Shown: positions 1 to 6,762 of the stretch, in pieces | Layout: each line of letters starts with the position of its first letter | Position numbering within the stretch: the first letter of the stretch is position 1 | Assembly: GCA_937967775.1 (NCBI GenBank) | Contig: CALCJH010000187.1 | Location: 1-7,800, forward strand | DNA from: an uncultured bacterium | GTDB lineage: Bacteria > Armatimonadota > UBA5829 > DSUL01 | Length of the DNA stretch: 7,800 bases | Direction of reading: 5' to 3' | The notes under the pieces: model-generated | Databases searched by the model: none | Seen by the model: the letters and a program-made list of their open reading frames with translations, nothing else | What the model was told of the DNA's origin: nothing | Translations under genes and position numbers: made by a program

Positions 1-70
1 AAATCGCGGCGGGCGTTTATTCCCGTGGCAGGATTCCCGGGGCATCGCAGGTAACCAATCTCCCGGGGGA

Positions 71-82
71 AGGAGCGCTCCT
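71..82. repeat. 12-bp perfect palindrome upstream of uronate-isomerase-like gene
   Basis: AGGAGCGCTCCT is its own reverse complement and sits 42 bases before the ATG at 125. It could be an operator half-site pair or a small 5'-UTR hairpin for the sugar-acid gene downstream. Nothing else in bases 1-124 resembles a strong promoter, although the CCCGGGG-type string occurs twice (about 38-43 and 63-69). In GC-rich DNA a 12-bp palindrome can arise by chance, so the regulatory role is only a suggestion. Confidence 0.25.
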
Positions 83-124
83 CCGCCCCCCAGCAGACTT
101 CTCCAGGAGAGGGTTTTCTTCACC

Positions 125-1375
125 ATGCAGGACTCCGCCGCGTTGAACGATATGCGCCTGCGCGTGCGCGAAGCGCTCTCACGCGTCCCCGTTACCGACA
201 TCCACACCCACGTCTATGCCCCGGCTTTCGGCGACATGCTGCTGTGGGGTATTGACGAGCTTCTGAATCACCATTATCTCATCGCGGAGACCCTGCGCTG
301 GGCGGATGTGACGCCGGCGGAGTTCTGGGAGATGGACCGCAGACAGCAGGCGGACCTGGTCTGGAAGACACTGTTCCTGGATCACTCCCCGGTCAGCGCG
401 GCGGCCGAAGGACTCCTGGAGGTGCTCCGGGCTCTGGGGCTGGATACGGCCTCGCGCGATCTCGAATCCTACCGCGCGTTCTTCGCCGCACAGACACCTG
501 AGGGCATCGTGGACCGGGTATTCGAGTGCGCCGGTCTGGAATCTCTGGTGATGACGAACGATCCGTTCGATGACACGGAACGGGCCGTCTGGGAATCCGG
601 ACCGCAGATAGACTCCCGCTTCCACGCCGCCCTGCGCCTGGACTCGCTGATCCTGGCGTGGGAGACGAACTATCCCCGCCTGAGGGACTGGGGCTACGAT
701 GTGGAAGGACCGCTGGGCGGCCGCACCATCCCGGAAGTCCGCCGGTTCCTGCATCACTGGATAGACCGGATGGAGCCTCTTTACCTGATGCTGTCGCTCA
801 GCCCCTCCTGGAGGTTCCCGGATGGAAGCCAGCTGAACCGGTTGCTGGAAGAGTGCATGCTGGCTGTCGCCGCGGAGCGGGGGTTGCCGGTGGCGTTGAT
901 GCCCGGCTGCCGCAGGCAGGTGAATCCGGATCTGCGACTGGCGGGGGACTCGGTGGGTGTCTCGGACCTGGCCTCGCTGGAGCGCCTGCTCGCCCGCTAT
1001 CCGAAACTGCGTTTCCTTGTGACCGTGCTCTCGCGCGAGAACCAGTATGAGCTGAACGTCGTCGCCCGCAAGTTTCCGAACCTGATGACGTTCGGGTGCT
1101 GGTGGTTCCTGAATATCCCCTATCTCATTGACGAGATGACCCGGATGCGCGTGGAACTGCTGGGATTCAGCCACATCCCGCACCATTCGGACGTCCGCGT
1201 CGTGGAGCAGGTGATCCCGAAGTGGACCCACGCCCGGCTCTTCACGGAAGTGGTGCTGGCGGAGCGCTATGCCGCAGTGGAGGAGACCGGCTGGAAGGTG
1301 TCCGACGCTGAGATCGAACGGGACTGCAGGGATCTGATGGGACGCAATTTCTGGCGCTTCATCGGCCGGCTGTAG
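125..1375 (+). CDS. Uronate (glucuronate) isomerase-like amidohydrolase-fold protein
   Basis: 416 residues, shorter than the roughly 470 of classical UxaC. UxaC interconverts D-glucuronate and D-fructuronate (and galacturonate/tagaturonate) in the cytoplasm. Seen in the sequence: a TDIHTH motif at 24-29 supplying the HxH metal ligands H27 and H29; HYLIAE at 50-55; the stretch RYPKLRFLVTVLSREN at 291-306 and FGCWWF at 323-328, which parallel the conserved UxaC core; and SDVR at 355-358, matching the TDSR-type motif with its metal-binding Asp. The region equivalent to the UxaC LHIGALRN motif reads LMPGCRRQ (258-265), so the usual His is a Met (M259). The ATG at 125 has a loosely spaced GAGAGGG about 11 bases upstream; the next in-frame ATG (152) has no ribosome site. 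The isomerase fold is likely. The exact substrate is inferred from the adjacent fructuronate-reductase-like gene and is uncertain because of the altered His. Confidence 0.75.
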   Translation: MQDSAALNDMRLRVREALSRVPVTDIHTHVYAPAFGDMLLWGIDELLNHHYLIAETLRWADVTPAEFWEMDRRQQADLVWKTLFLDHSPVSAAAEGLLEVLRALGLDTASRDLESYRAFFAAQTPEGIVDRVFECAGLESLVMTNDPFDDTERAVWESGPQIDSRFHAALRLDSLILAWETNYPRLRDWGYDVEGPLGGRTIPEVRRFLHHWIDRMEPLYLMLSLSPSWRFPDGSQLNRLLEECMLAVAAERGLPVALMPGCRRQVNPDLRLAGDSVGVSDLASLERLLARYPKLRFLVTVLSRENQYELNVVARKFPNLMTFGCWWFLNIPYLIDEMTRMRVELLGFSHIPHHSDVRVVEQVIPKWTHARLFTEVVLAERYAAVEETGWKVSDAEIERDCRDLMGRNFWRFIGRL

Positions 1376-1596
1376 GGACGCGCGCCTGGCGCGGGCGGGA
1401 CGCTGCTGCAGCCGCCAGGGCGTGGCTTCTTGTCAATCCGCTCCGGTGATCTCAGGGCTGCGGCCGCTCTGTCCCCTGGCTGCAGGCGGATGCGGTGAGA
1501 CTCTGCGCCGTCCGCCCTGGACGCGGCTCCCAGCGCGGCGGTTCCGGTTGCCGCTGCCGCCCCCGCGATGAATTCCCTTCTGCCGATAGCGCTCAT
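1267..1596 (-). pseudogene. Orphan twin-arginine (Tat) signal peptide start, probable gene remnant
   Basis: On the minus strand an ATG at 1596 is preceded by a strong GGGAGG (1608-1603) at 6-base spacing. It opens a peptide whose first 32 residues form a textbook Tat leader: a polar N-terminus, RREFI at residues 6-10, an Ala/Gly-rich hydrophobic stretch to about 25, then a polar SRADGAE region. The frame continues to a stop at 1267 (109 residues in all), but residues after about 33 match no family I recognise and the last third runs antisense through the end of the uronate-isomerase-like gene. The best reading is a gene that lost its mature domain by deletion, leaving ribosome site and leader. 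Tat-exported sugar oxidoreductases and similar proteins are common beside such catabolic genes in Planctomycetota-like bacteria, so a former neighbour of that type is plausible. A real 109-residue exported protein is the less likely alternative. Confidence 0.5.
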
Positions 1597-1743
1597 GCAA
1601 CGCCTCCCGGGAAAGTAATGCTTCTCTGGACAGTTCGACAGGCTTGCAACCACGCTCCTCCGGCAGGAATCCAGCCTGCGCCGGAGGAACAGATGCTTCG
1701 GCCGGCGGCCCTTCGGAAGCGCCGGCGGGGAGATGACAACGCT
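1376..1743. other. Gap between uronate-isomerase-like gene and fructuronate reductase gene
   Basis: This 368-base stretch contains no convincing + strand gene. It holds the minus-strand Tat-leader remnant (1596 downward), a short GC palindrome just after the upstream stop (CGCGCCTGGCGCG, 1381-1393), and the 1656-1688 hairpin. The + strand frame is open from 1495, but its translation is rich in Arg/Pro/Cys and lies antisense to the Tat leader, so it is not believable coding sequence. I saw no clear -35/-10 promoter for the downstream operon. Confidence 0.5.
1656..1688. repeat. Inverted repeat / hairpin covering a GGAGG ribosome site
   Basis: TCCTCCGGC (1656-1664) pairs with GCCGGAGGA (1680-1688), and an inner AGG/CCT pairing leaves a 2-base bulge and a 7-base loop. 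The right arm contains the GGAGG (1683-1687) lying 5 bases before an in-frame ATG at 1693, a candidate alternative start of the fructuronate reductase gene. No T-run follows on either strand, so it is not a classical terminator. It may be a leader hairpin that occludes ribosome binding. Confidence 0.4.
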
Positions 1744-2562
1744 TTGGAACTGTTCTCGTTGAAATCGCGGACCGCAGTGGTGCTGGGCGGAGCGGGTGTG
1801 CTGGGCTCCGCCATCGCGCGCGGGCTGGGTGAGGCCGGAGCCCGGGTCGCCGTGGCCAGCCGTTCGCTGGAGAAGAATCTGGCGGAGGCGGAGGCGCTTC
1901 GCGGACTCGGTGTAGAGGCCCGCGGCTACAGCGCGGACACCACGGACGCGCACGCAGTCCGGGAGCTGGCCGGGCAGATCCTTGAGGATTTCGGCAGCGT
2001 GGATGTGCTGGTCAACGCGGTAGGCGGCAACCGTCCGGACGCAACGGTGATGGAAGCGGACGGTTTCTTTGATCTTAATCCCGACGCGTTGAGACAGGTC
2101 ATGGACCTGAACTTCTTCGGCGGCGCCATCCTGCCGTCCCAGATCTTCGGACGTGAGATGGCGAAAGCCGGGCGCGGCAGCATCATCAACATATCCTCCA
2201 TGTCTGCCATCCGCCCGCTGACACGCGTCATCGGCTACTCCGCCGCGAAGGCTGCGGTGAACAGCTTCACGCAGTGGCTGGCGGTGCACCTCGCGAAGAA
2301 CGGCTATTCGGGCGTCCGCGTGAACGCCATTGCGCCGGGGTTCTTCCTGACCGAGCAGAACCGCTTCCTGCTTCTGGATGAGCAGACCGGAGAACTGACG
2401 GCGCGCGGACGGACCATCGTCGAGCATACACCGATGGGCCGCTTCGGCGAGCCGGACGAGCTGATCGGCGCGGCCGTCTGGCTGGCCTCGGATGCCTCCC
2501 GGTTCGTGACGGGCATCGTGGTGCCGGTGGACGGCGGCTTCTCAGCGTTCTCGGGGGTCTGA
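1744..2562 (+). CDS. D-fructuronate reductase / D-mannonate oxidoreductase, SDR type
   Basis: A 272-residue short-chain dehydrogenase closely resembling Bacillus YjmF (UxuB-type), which reduces D-fructuronate to D-mannonate with NAD(P)H. Seen: N-terminal Rossmann motif GGAGVLG (15-21), NAVGG (91-95) replacing the common NNAG, catalytic N123, S152, Y165 and K169 (YSAAK), and a C-terminus running PMGRFGEPDEL to VPVDGGFSAFSGV that is very characteristic of this subfamily. I chose the TTG at 1744 because it gives MELFSLKSRTAVV, matching the family's usual N-terminus, with GGGGAG about 11 bases upstream. An ATG at 1693 has a better GGAGG but would add a basic tail (RKRRR) foreign to the family; an ATG at 1495 would add implausible sequence. 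The stop shares one base with the next start (TGATG), so translation is probably coupled to the LarA-like gene. The enzyme family is firm; the substrate is inferred from subfamily and context. Confidence 0.85.
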   Translation: MELFSLKSRTAVVLGGAGVLGSAIARGLGEAGARVAVASRSLEKNLAEAEALRGLGVEARGYSADTTDAHAVRELAGQILEDFGSVDVLVNAVGGNRPDATVMEADGFFDLNPDALRQVMDLNFFGGAILPSQIFGREMAKAGRGSIINISSMSAIRPLTRVIGYSAAKAAVNSFTQWLAVHLAKNGYSGVRVNAIAPGFFLTEQNRFLLLDEQTGELTARGRTIVEHTPMGRFGEPDELIGAAVWLASDASRFVTGIVVPVDGGFSAFSGV

Positions 2563-3860
2563 TGGAGACATCCACAGCGAGCACGGTGACCCGACAGGAG
2601 TGCGTGGACGGGCTGCTTACCCCGCAGGAGGTGGAGAGGATCTGCGCTGAGGGGCTGGAGCATCTGCCCCTGGACGGGCGGCGCGTCTTGCTGGTCATCC
2701 CGGATCATACCCGCACCGCCCCGGTGGACTTGATGTTCCGGACGGTATACCGGCTGCTTGCTCCACGGGTCGCAGCGCTGGATGTGATCGTGGCGCTCGG
2801 CACGCACCATCCTCTGCCGATGGAGCAGATCTATCACCGCGTGGGCATCACGGCGGAGGAGCACGCGCGGGATTACACGAAGACGCGTTTCTTCAATCAT
2901 CACTGGAAAGATCCGGATCAGCTTGCGGTGGTGGGCGAGCTCTCGGAGGAGGAGACCGGACGTCTCTCCGCCGGGATGCTGCGGATGCGCGTGAAGGTGC
3001 CCGTCAACCGGATGGCGCTGGAGTACGACCACCTGATCATCATCGGGCCGGTGTTCCCGCATGAGGTGGTGGGCTTCTCCGGGGGCAGCAAGTATCTCTT
3101 TCCGGGGCTGGCCGGGCAGGAGATCCTGGACTTCTTCCACTGGCTCGGGGCGCTCATCACGAACCCCTGCATCATCGGGGTGAAGCAGACTCCCGTCCGG
3201 GACGTCATCGAAGCCGCGGCGCGCCTGGTACCCACACCGCGCACCTGTCTGGCGATGGTGGTCGGCGGAGATGGCCTGGCGGGGCTGTTCTGTGGACCGG
3301 TGGAGGAAGCCTGGTCGAAAGCGGCCGACCTCTCGGCGCGCCTGCATATCCGCTACGTGGACCGTCCGTTTCACACCGTGCTCTCGTGCGCGCCGGCGAT
3401 GTACGACGATCTCTGGGTGGGCGGCAAGTGCATGTACAAGCTAGAGCCCGTGGTGGCGGACGGCGGGCGGCTCATCATCTACGCGCCGCACATCACAGAG
3501 GTGTCCTACACGCACGGAGCCATCCTTGACGAGATCGGCTACCACGTCCGGGACTACTTCGTGCGGCAGTGGGACAGGTTCAGGAACTATCCCTGGGGGG
3601 TGCTGGCGCATTCCACGCACGTCAAAGGCATCGGAACCTTTGAGGACGGCGTGGAAAGGCCGCGCATCGAGGTCATACTCGCCACCGGGATCCCGCAGGA
3701 GCGCTGCCGGAGGATCAACCTGGGCTATATGGACCCTGCCACGGTCCGTGTGGAGGAGTATCGGAACCGGGAGGATGAGGGCATCCTGTACGTGCCGAAG
3801 GCCGGAGAGACACTCTACCGGCTGAAGGCCGGGGAATCTGCGCCGGGAGGGACACGGTGA
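2562..3860 (+). CDS. LarA-superfamily nickel-pincer 2-hydroxyacid racemase/epimerase
   Basis: 432 residues, the usual size for LarA homologues (DUF2088 plus C-terminal domain), which invert the C2 centre of 2-hydroxyacids by hydride transfer using a nickel-pincer nucleotide (NPN). Key residues of Lactiplantibacillus LarA are recognisable by motif and spacing: D48 and R51 in DHTRTAP (LarA D72/R75), H82 in GTHHP (H108), H167 in PHEVVGFSGGSK (H174), K177 in SGGSK (K184, the covalent cofactor anchor), and H193 (H200, nickel ligand). The intervals 167-177-193 equal LarA's 174-184-200 exactly. Lys residues at 289 and 293 are candidates for the C-terminal substrate Lys. No larB, larC or larE cofactor genes lie in this window. 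The gene overlaps the preceding stop by one base and the next start by four. Because its neighbours handle uronates, a sugar-acid C2 epimerase (for example mannonate/gluconate, an activity reported in this superfamily) is more likely than lactate racemase; this is inference. Confidence 0.85.
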   Translation: METSTASTVTRQECVDGLLTPQEVERICAEGLEHLPLDGRRVLLVIPDHTRTAPVDLMFRTVYRLLAPRVAALDVIVALGTHHPLPMEQIYHRVGITAEEHARDYTKTRFFNHHWKDPDQLAVVGELSEEETGRLSAGMLRMRVKVPVNRMALEYDHLIIIGPVFPHEVVGFSGGSKYLFPGLAGQEILDFFHWLGALITNPCIIGVKQTPVRDVIEAAARLVPTPRTCLAMVVGGDGLAGLFCGPVEEAWSKAADLSARLHIRYVDRPFHTVLSCAPAMYDDLWVGGKCMYKLEPVVADGGRLIIYAPHITEVSYTHGAILDEIGYHVRDYFVRQWDRFRNYPWGVLAHSTHVKGIGTFEDGVERPRIEVILATGIPQERCRRINLGYMDPATVRVEEYRNREDEGILYVPKAGETLYRLKAGESAPGGTR

Positions 3861-4582
3861 GTCTGACGGGTAAGGTTGCGCTGGTCACCGGAGGAGGACG
3901 CGGCATCGGGCGTGCCGCCGCTACGGCTCTGGCGGCGCGCAACGCCGCGGTGGGCGTACTTGCACGCACGCGCGAGGAGCTTGAAGCAGTCGCGCAGGCC
4001 ATCCGTGCCGGAGGAGGACGGGCCATTCCGGTGGTCTGCGACGTGCGCTCCGAGGAGCAGGTCGCCGCTGCGTTCGATGCGGTGGAGCAAGAGTTTGGCC
4101 CGGTGGACATCGTGGTCAACAATGCGGGCGCGCTGATGCTCAAGCCTCTCACGGAGACCGGGCTTGACGAGTGGCGTTCCATCCTGGACGTCAATCTGAC
4201 GGGGGCGTTCATCGTTGCAAGGGAGGCTATGCGCCGCATGGCGCATCGTCCCGGGCGCATCATCAACGTGGGTTCGCTTGCCGGACGGCGAGGATATCCT
4301 GAGCAGGGCGCCTACTGCGCTTCTAAGCACGGTCTTGTCGGGCTCACCAAGGTAATGGCTATCGAGGGACAGCCTCTGGGCATCCGGGTGCACCTCGTGT
4401 CTCCAGGAGGAGTGCTTACGGACCTGTCTGCCGACCTGCGGGCATCGCGCAACGACGATCCCTCCCTCTGGATGACCCCGGAGGAGGTGGCGGACGCCAT
4501 CGTTTTCTGCTGCCTGCAGGAAGGAGCGGCAGTCTCCGACGAAGTCTGCCTCCGGCGCTTCGACAGCGAGCCCTGGCGCTGA
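3857..4582 (+). CDS. Classical short-chain dehydrogenase/reductase (SDR)
   Basis: 241 residues. Seen: cofactor motif TGGGRGIG (11-18), CDV (61-63), NNAG (88-91), and catalytic N113, S140, Y153, K157 (YCASK). The R of GGRGIG and the absence of an Asp after beta-2 (VLARTRE, 34-40) hint at NADP preference. The start is GTG at 3857, overlapping the LarA-like stop as GTGA, with GGAGG (3846-3850) six bases upstream; translational coupling is likely. The C-terminus lacks the usual DGG ending and instead finishes SDEVCLRRFDSEPWR, as in a group of short cytoplasmic SDRs. Family resemblance alone would give 3-oxoacyl-ACP reductase or gluconate 5-dehydrogenase. Operon context favours a sugar acid or keto acid substrate shared with the two upstream genes, but the substrate cannot be read from sequence. 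Confidence 0.85.
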   Translation: MSLTGKVALVTGGGRGIGRAAATALAARNAAVGVLARTREELEAVAQAIRAGGGRAIPVVCDVRSEEQVAAAFDAVEQEFGPVDIVVNNAGALMLKPLTETGLDEWRSILDVNLTGAFIVAREAMRRMAHRPGRIINVGSLAGRRGYPEQGAYCASKHGLVGLTKVMAIEGQPLGIRVHLVSPGGVLTDLSADLRASRNDDPSLWMTPEEVADAIVFCCLQEGAAVSDEVCLRRFDSEPWR

Positions 4583-4615
4583 AGATCTTGCGGGCGGGTG
4601 GCTTCCTTCGGGACG

Positions 4616-4666
4616 GCCCGGCCTGTTATAATGGAATATCAGCGCTCGCGTGCGGAGAGGCCGGGC
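4616..4666. repeat. 9-bp inverted repeat framing the rhomboid promoter
   Basis: GCCCGGCCT (4616-4624) and AGGCCGGGC (4658-4666) are perfect reverse complements, 33 bases apart. The left arm ends on the T of the TG of the extended -10 element, and the right arm lies about 20-30 bases into the predicted transcript. No T-run follows, so a terminator for the upstream operon is unlikely. It could be a two-site operator. Confidence 0.35.
4624..4632 (+). promoter_or_regulatory. Extended -10 promoter (TGTTATAAT) for rhomboid-serine hydrolase operon
   Basis: A perfect TATAAT (4627-4632) is preceded by TG at the extended -10 position. A weak -35 candidate, TTCCTT, lies at 4603-4608 with an 18-base spacer, as expected when an extended -10 compensates. 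Transcription would begin near 4639-4640, leaving a leader of about 66 bases before the ATG at 4706. It stands out as the only AT-rich hexamer in the 123-base gap. Confidence 0.65.
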
Positions 4667-4705
4667 GGGAGGAGAGAGACGAAAAGAGGGGGCGCCTGAC
4701 GCGAA

Positions 4706-5890
4706 ATGCGCAGGATACTCGGTGACAGAGACTTTCCGATAGCGACGTACTCGCTGATCGGGTTCAATCTTCTGCTCTACCTGGCGCTCATTGGGACCAT
4801 CCGGGAGGAGATCTACCGGGACTGGGCGCTGGTGCCCGGCCGCGCCGGGTTGCTGCAGATGTTCACATCCACCTTCCTGCACGCCTCCGTCCCGCATCTG
4901 GCCCTGAACATGTTCTTCCTGTATCTGTTCGGGCGGCGGGTGGAAAAGGCGCTGGGGAGCGTCGAGTTCTTCCTGTTCTATATCGGAAGCGGGTTCGCCG
5001 CCAGCGTGATGCATCTGTCCATCGTGTTCGCCTTCATGCCCCCGGAGGCGCGGATGCAGCATGCCCTGGGCGCCTCCGGCGCGATCGCCGGAGTCATGGG
5101 GGTCTACGCCATCCGGTTCTACATGGACCGCTTCGAACTGGGTCCCGTGCGGCTGCCCGCCTCCATTGTGCTCCTGGGGTGGCTGGTCACGCAGGTGTTT
5201 CTGGGCATAGTGGGGCTGTACGCTCCCTCGCTCACCATCGGGTGGCTGCATCTGGACCTTTCGCAGGTGGGCTACTGGGCTCATCTGGGTGGGTTCATCT
5301 TCGGGATGGGTTTCGCTCAGCTCAGCCAGCTCGGGATCGAGGCGCAGAAGGAGTATCTCCTGTCCGATGCGCAGGACCGGCTCCGCCGGGGAACCCTTCT
5401 GGACGTTGCGCGGGACTTCGAAGAGCTGCTGACCGTGGATCCGGAGGATCCCTTCGCTTACGCGGAGCTCGGGCGCACCTGGATGCTGCTGGACGACCCG
5501 GAGCAATCTCTGCCCTACTACGAGAAGGCGCTGAAGCTGTATCTGCAAGAGAACCGGCGGGATCTGGCGGTGGAGCGTCTGCGGGAGTTGCGCTCGGTCT
5601 GGCCGGATCTGCCGCTTGAGAGCCGGCTGCAGTTCCGGATGGGCTGCATTCTGGAGGAGATGGGAGAGTTTGACGAGGCGGTGAAGGAGCTCGATCTGCT
5701 GGTCCGCTCCGGACGGCGTACGGCGGAGGCCGAGATGGCCGCGCTGCGGATCGGGGAGATTCAGCTTACCCGCCTGAGAAGGCCGGATCTGGCGGCGCAG
5801 ACGTTCAAGCGGTTCCTTCAGACCTGGCCGGAGAGCGACTGGCGGCAGTTCGCGGAACAGAACCTGGGGAGAGCCACCAATGAGCGATGA
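4706..5890 (+). CDS. Rhomboid-family intramembrane serine protease with C-terminal TPR domain
   Basis: 394 residues. Residues about 1-210 form a six-helix rhomboid core (helices near 13-31, 62-76, 88-110, 119-137, 150-172, 190-208). Catalytic signs: H64 and N68 in HLALN, the nucleophile S124 in GASGAIAG, and H193 in WAHLGGFIFG. An intact Ser/His dyad predicts cleavage of transmembrane helices of substrate proteins. Residues about 217-394 are cytoplasmic-type helical repeats with TPR character (around 249-282, 305-338 and 341-374), probably a docking platform. GAGGGGG lies about 13 bases before the ATG, slightly far for a ribosome site. The gene follows an extended -10 promoter and overlaps the next gene by 11 bases. 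Rhomboid-TPR fusions are known in several phyla; the substrate is unknown. Confidence 0.9.
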   Translation: MRRILGDRDFPIATYSLIGFNLLLYLALIGTIREEIYRDWALVPGRAGLLQMFTSTFLHASVPHLALNMFFLYLFGRRVEKALGSVEFFLFYIGSGFAASVMHLSIVFAFMPPEARMQHALGASGAIAGVMGVYAIRFYMDRFELGPVRLPASIVLLGWLVTQVFLGIVGLYAPSLTIGWLHLDLSQVGYWAHLGGFIFGMGFAQLSQLGIEAQKEYLLSDAQDRLRRGTLLDVARDFEELLTVDPEDPFAYAELGRTWMLLDDPEQSLPYYEKALKLYLQENRRDLAVERLRELRSVWPDLPLESRLQFRMGCILEEMGEFDEAVKELDLLVRSGRRTAEAEMAALRIGEIQLTRLRRPDLAAQTFKRFLQTWPESDWRQFAEQNLGRATNER

Positions 5891-6740
5891 GTCCGTGGCC
5901 GCGATGGCGGATGTGGAAGAGCGGTCCGAGAAGCAGATCCTGCTGACGGCCATTCAGCGGGAAGCGCGGCTGGCGGGCGGCCGGTGGGCTGTGTCGGCCA
6001 TCGGCTGCGAGTCCGGGGAGGAGATCTCGCTGCACCCGGATGATCTGTTCCCAGCCGCAAGCGTCATCAAGGTGCCTCTCCTCGCGGCCCTCTACGCTGC
6101 CCGGGACACGGGGCTTGTCTCGCTGGACGAGGTGCGTGAGCTGCGGCAAGAAGATGTGGTCGGCGGATCGGGCGTGCTTCTTGAGCTTCACCCGGGACTG
6201 CCCCTCACGCTGGAGGATCTGGCGCGTCTGATGATCGTCGTCAGCGACAACACGGCCACGAACATGCTCATAGACCGCCTGGGGGTGCCGTTCATCGAGG
6301 AGTTCCTGCTGTCCAACGGATTCCGCCGGATGAAGCTGCAGCGCAGGCTGTTTGACCTGGACGCCCGGGCGCAGGGCCGGGACAACCTTATCACTGCGGG
6401 AGAGGTGGCGGAGCTTTTGCGCAGGATGCATCTGGGAGATCTTCCGCCGCTCAGTCCCGCTTCCTGCGAGGAGTGTCTGTCCATCATGCGGCGTCAGCAG
6501 CACCGGGAGAAGCTGCCGGCGTTGCTTCCGCCGGGAGCGGTGGTCGCCAGCAAGCCGGGAGGGCTGGAGGATGTGACGCACGACTGCGGGCTCGTTATCA
6601 CAGAGTCGGGCAAAGCCTATTCGGTGGCCATCCTGTGCGCAGACTTCCGCGATCGCCGTGCGGCGGAGCACGCCGTGGCGCTCATCTCGCTGCGCCTGTA
6701 CGAGTATTTCGACTCCGGAGGATCTCAGCCGGCCGACTGA
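5880..6740 (+). CDS. Class A beta-lactamase-like serine hydrolase (penicillin-binding fold)
   Basis: 286 residues, the size of class A beta-lactamases. Motifs in order: SVIK (61-64, SxxK with nucleophile S61 and K64), SDN (122-124), and KPGG (225-228) in place of KTG. The omega-loop ExxLN motif carrying the deacylating Glu is not visible; the equivalent stretch reads FDLDARAQGRDN (158-169), typical of a branch of serine hydrolases that are probably not true beta-lactamases. The N-terminus (MSDESVAAMADVEER) is charged, with no hydrophobic signal sequence, so the protein looks cytoplasmic as annotated. The ATG at 5880 has GGGGAGAG about 6 bases upstream and overlaps the rhomboid gene by 11 bases, indicating coupled translation. 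A peptidase, amidase or esterase acting on a peptide or wall fragment is possible; antibiotic resistance is not supported. Confidence 0.85.
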   Translation: MSDESVAAMADVEERSEKQILLTAIQREARLAGGRWAVSAIGCESGEEISLHPDDLFPAASVIKVPLLAALYAARDTGLVSLDEVRELRQEDVVGGSGVLLELHPGLPLTLEDLARLMIVVSDNTATNMLIDRLGVPFIEEFLLSNGFRRMKLQRRLFDLDARAQGRDNLITAGEVAELLRRMHLGDLPPLSPASCEECLSIMRRQQHREKLPALLPPGAVVASKPGGLEDVTHDCGLVITESGKAYSVAILCADFRDRRAAEHAVALISLRLYEYFDSGGSQPAD

Positions 6741-6742
6741 GA
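6723..6742. repeat. Small stem-loop over the serine hydrolase stop codon
   Basis: TCTCAG (6723-6728) pairs with CTGAGA (6737-6742) around an 8-base GC loop and includes the TGA stop. No T-run follows on either strand. With only 22 bases separating the two convergent genes, it is the only candidate for a transcript end between them, and a weak one. Confidence 0.25.
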
Positions 6743-6762
6743 GACCCGCGACTGGAGCAGCC

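Noticed and set aside
1495..1743. Upstream extension of the fructuronate reductase frame to an ATG at 1495
   Set aside because: The added residues are Arg/Pro/Cys-rich, lie antisense to the Tat leader, have no ribosome site and do not resemble the SDR family N-terminus.
2304..3374. Minus-strand open frame opposite the LarA-like gene
   Set aside because: It is antisense to a gene with intact catalytic motifs and has no recognisable domain; composition is typical of a shadow frame.
3887..4021. Repeated CCGGAGGAGGACG string inside the second SDR gene
   Set aside because: Both copies encode Gly-Gly-Arg turns (TGGGRG and AGGGRA) in the normal protein frame, so it is codon-level coincidence rather than a repeat element.
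3815..5953. Long (712-codon) open frame on the minus strand
   Set aside because: It is antisense to three well-supported genes (LarA-like end, SDR, rhomboid) and its translation is low-complexity Arg/Pro/Gln/His-rich, a GC-rich shadow frame.
5880..6740. Antibiotic-resistance beta-lactamase
   Set aside because: The omega-loop ExxLN motif and an export signal are both absent, so resistance is not supported despite SxxK and SDN.
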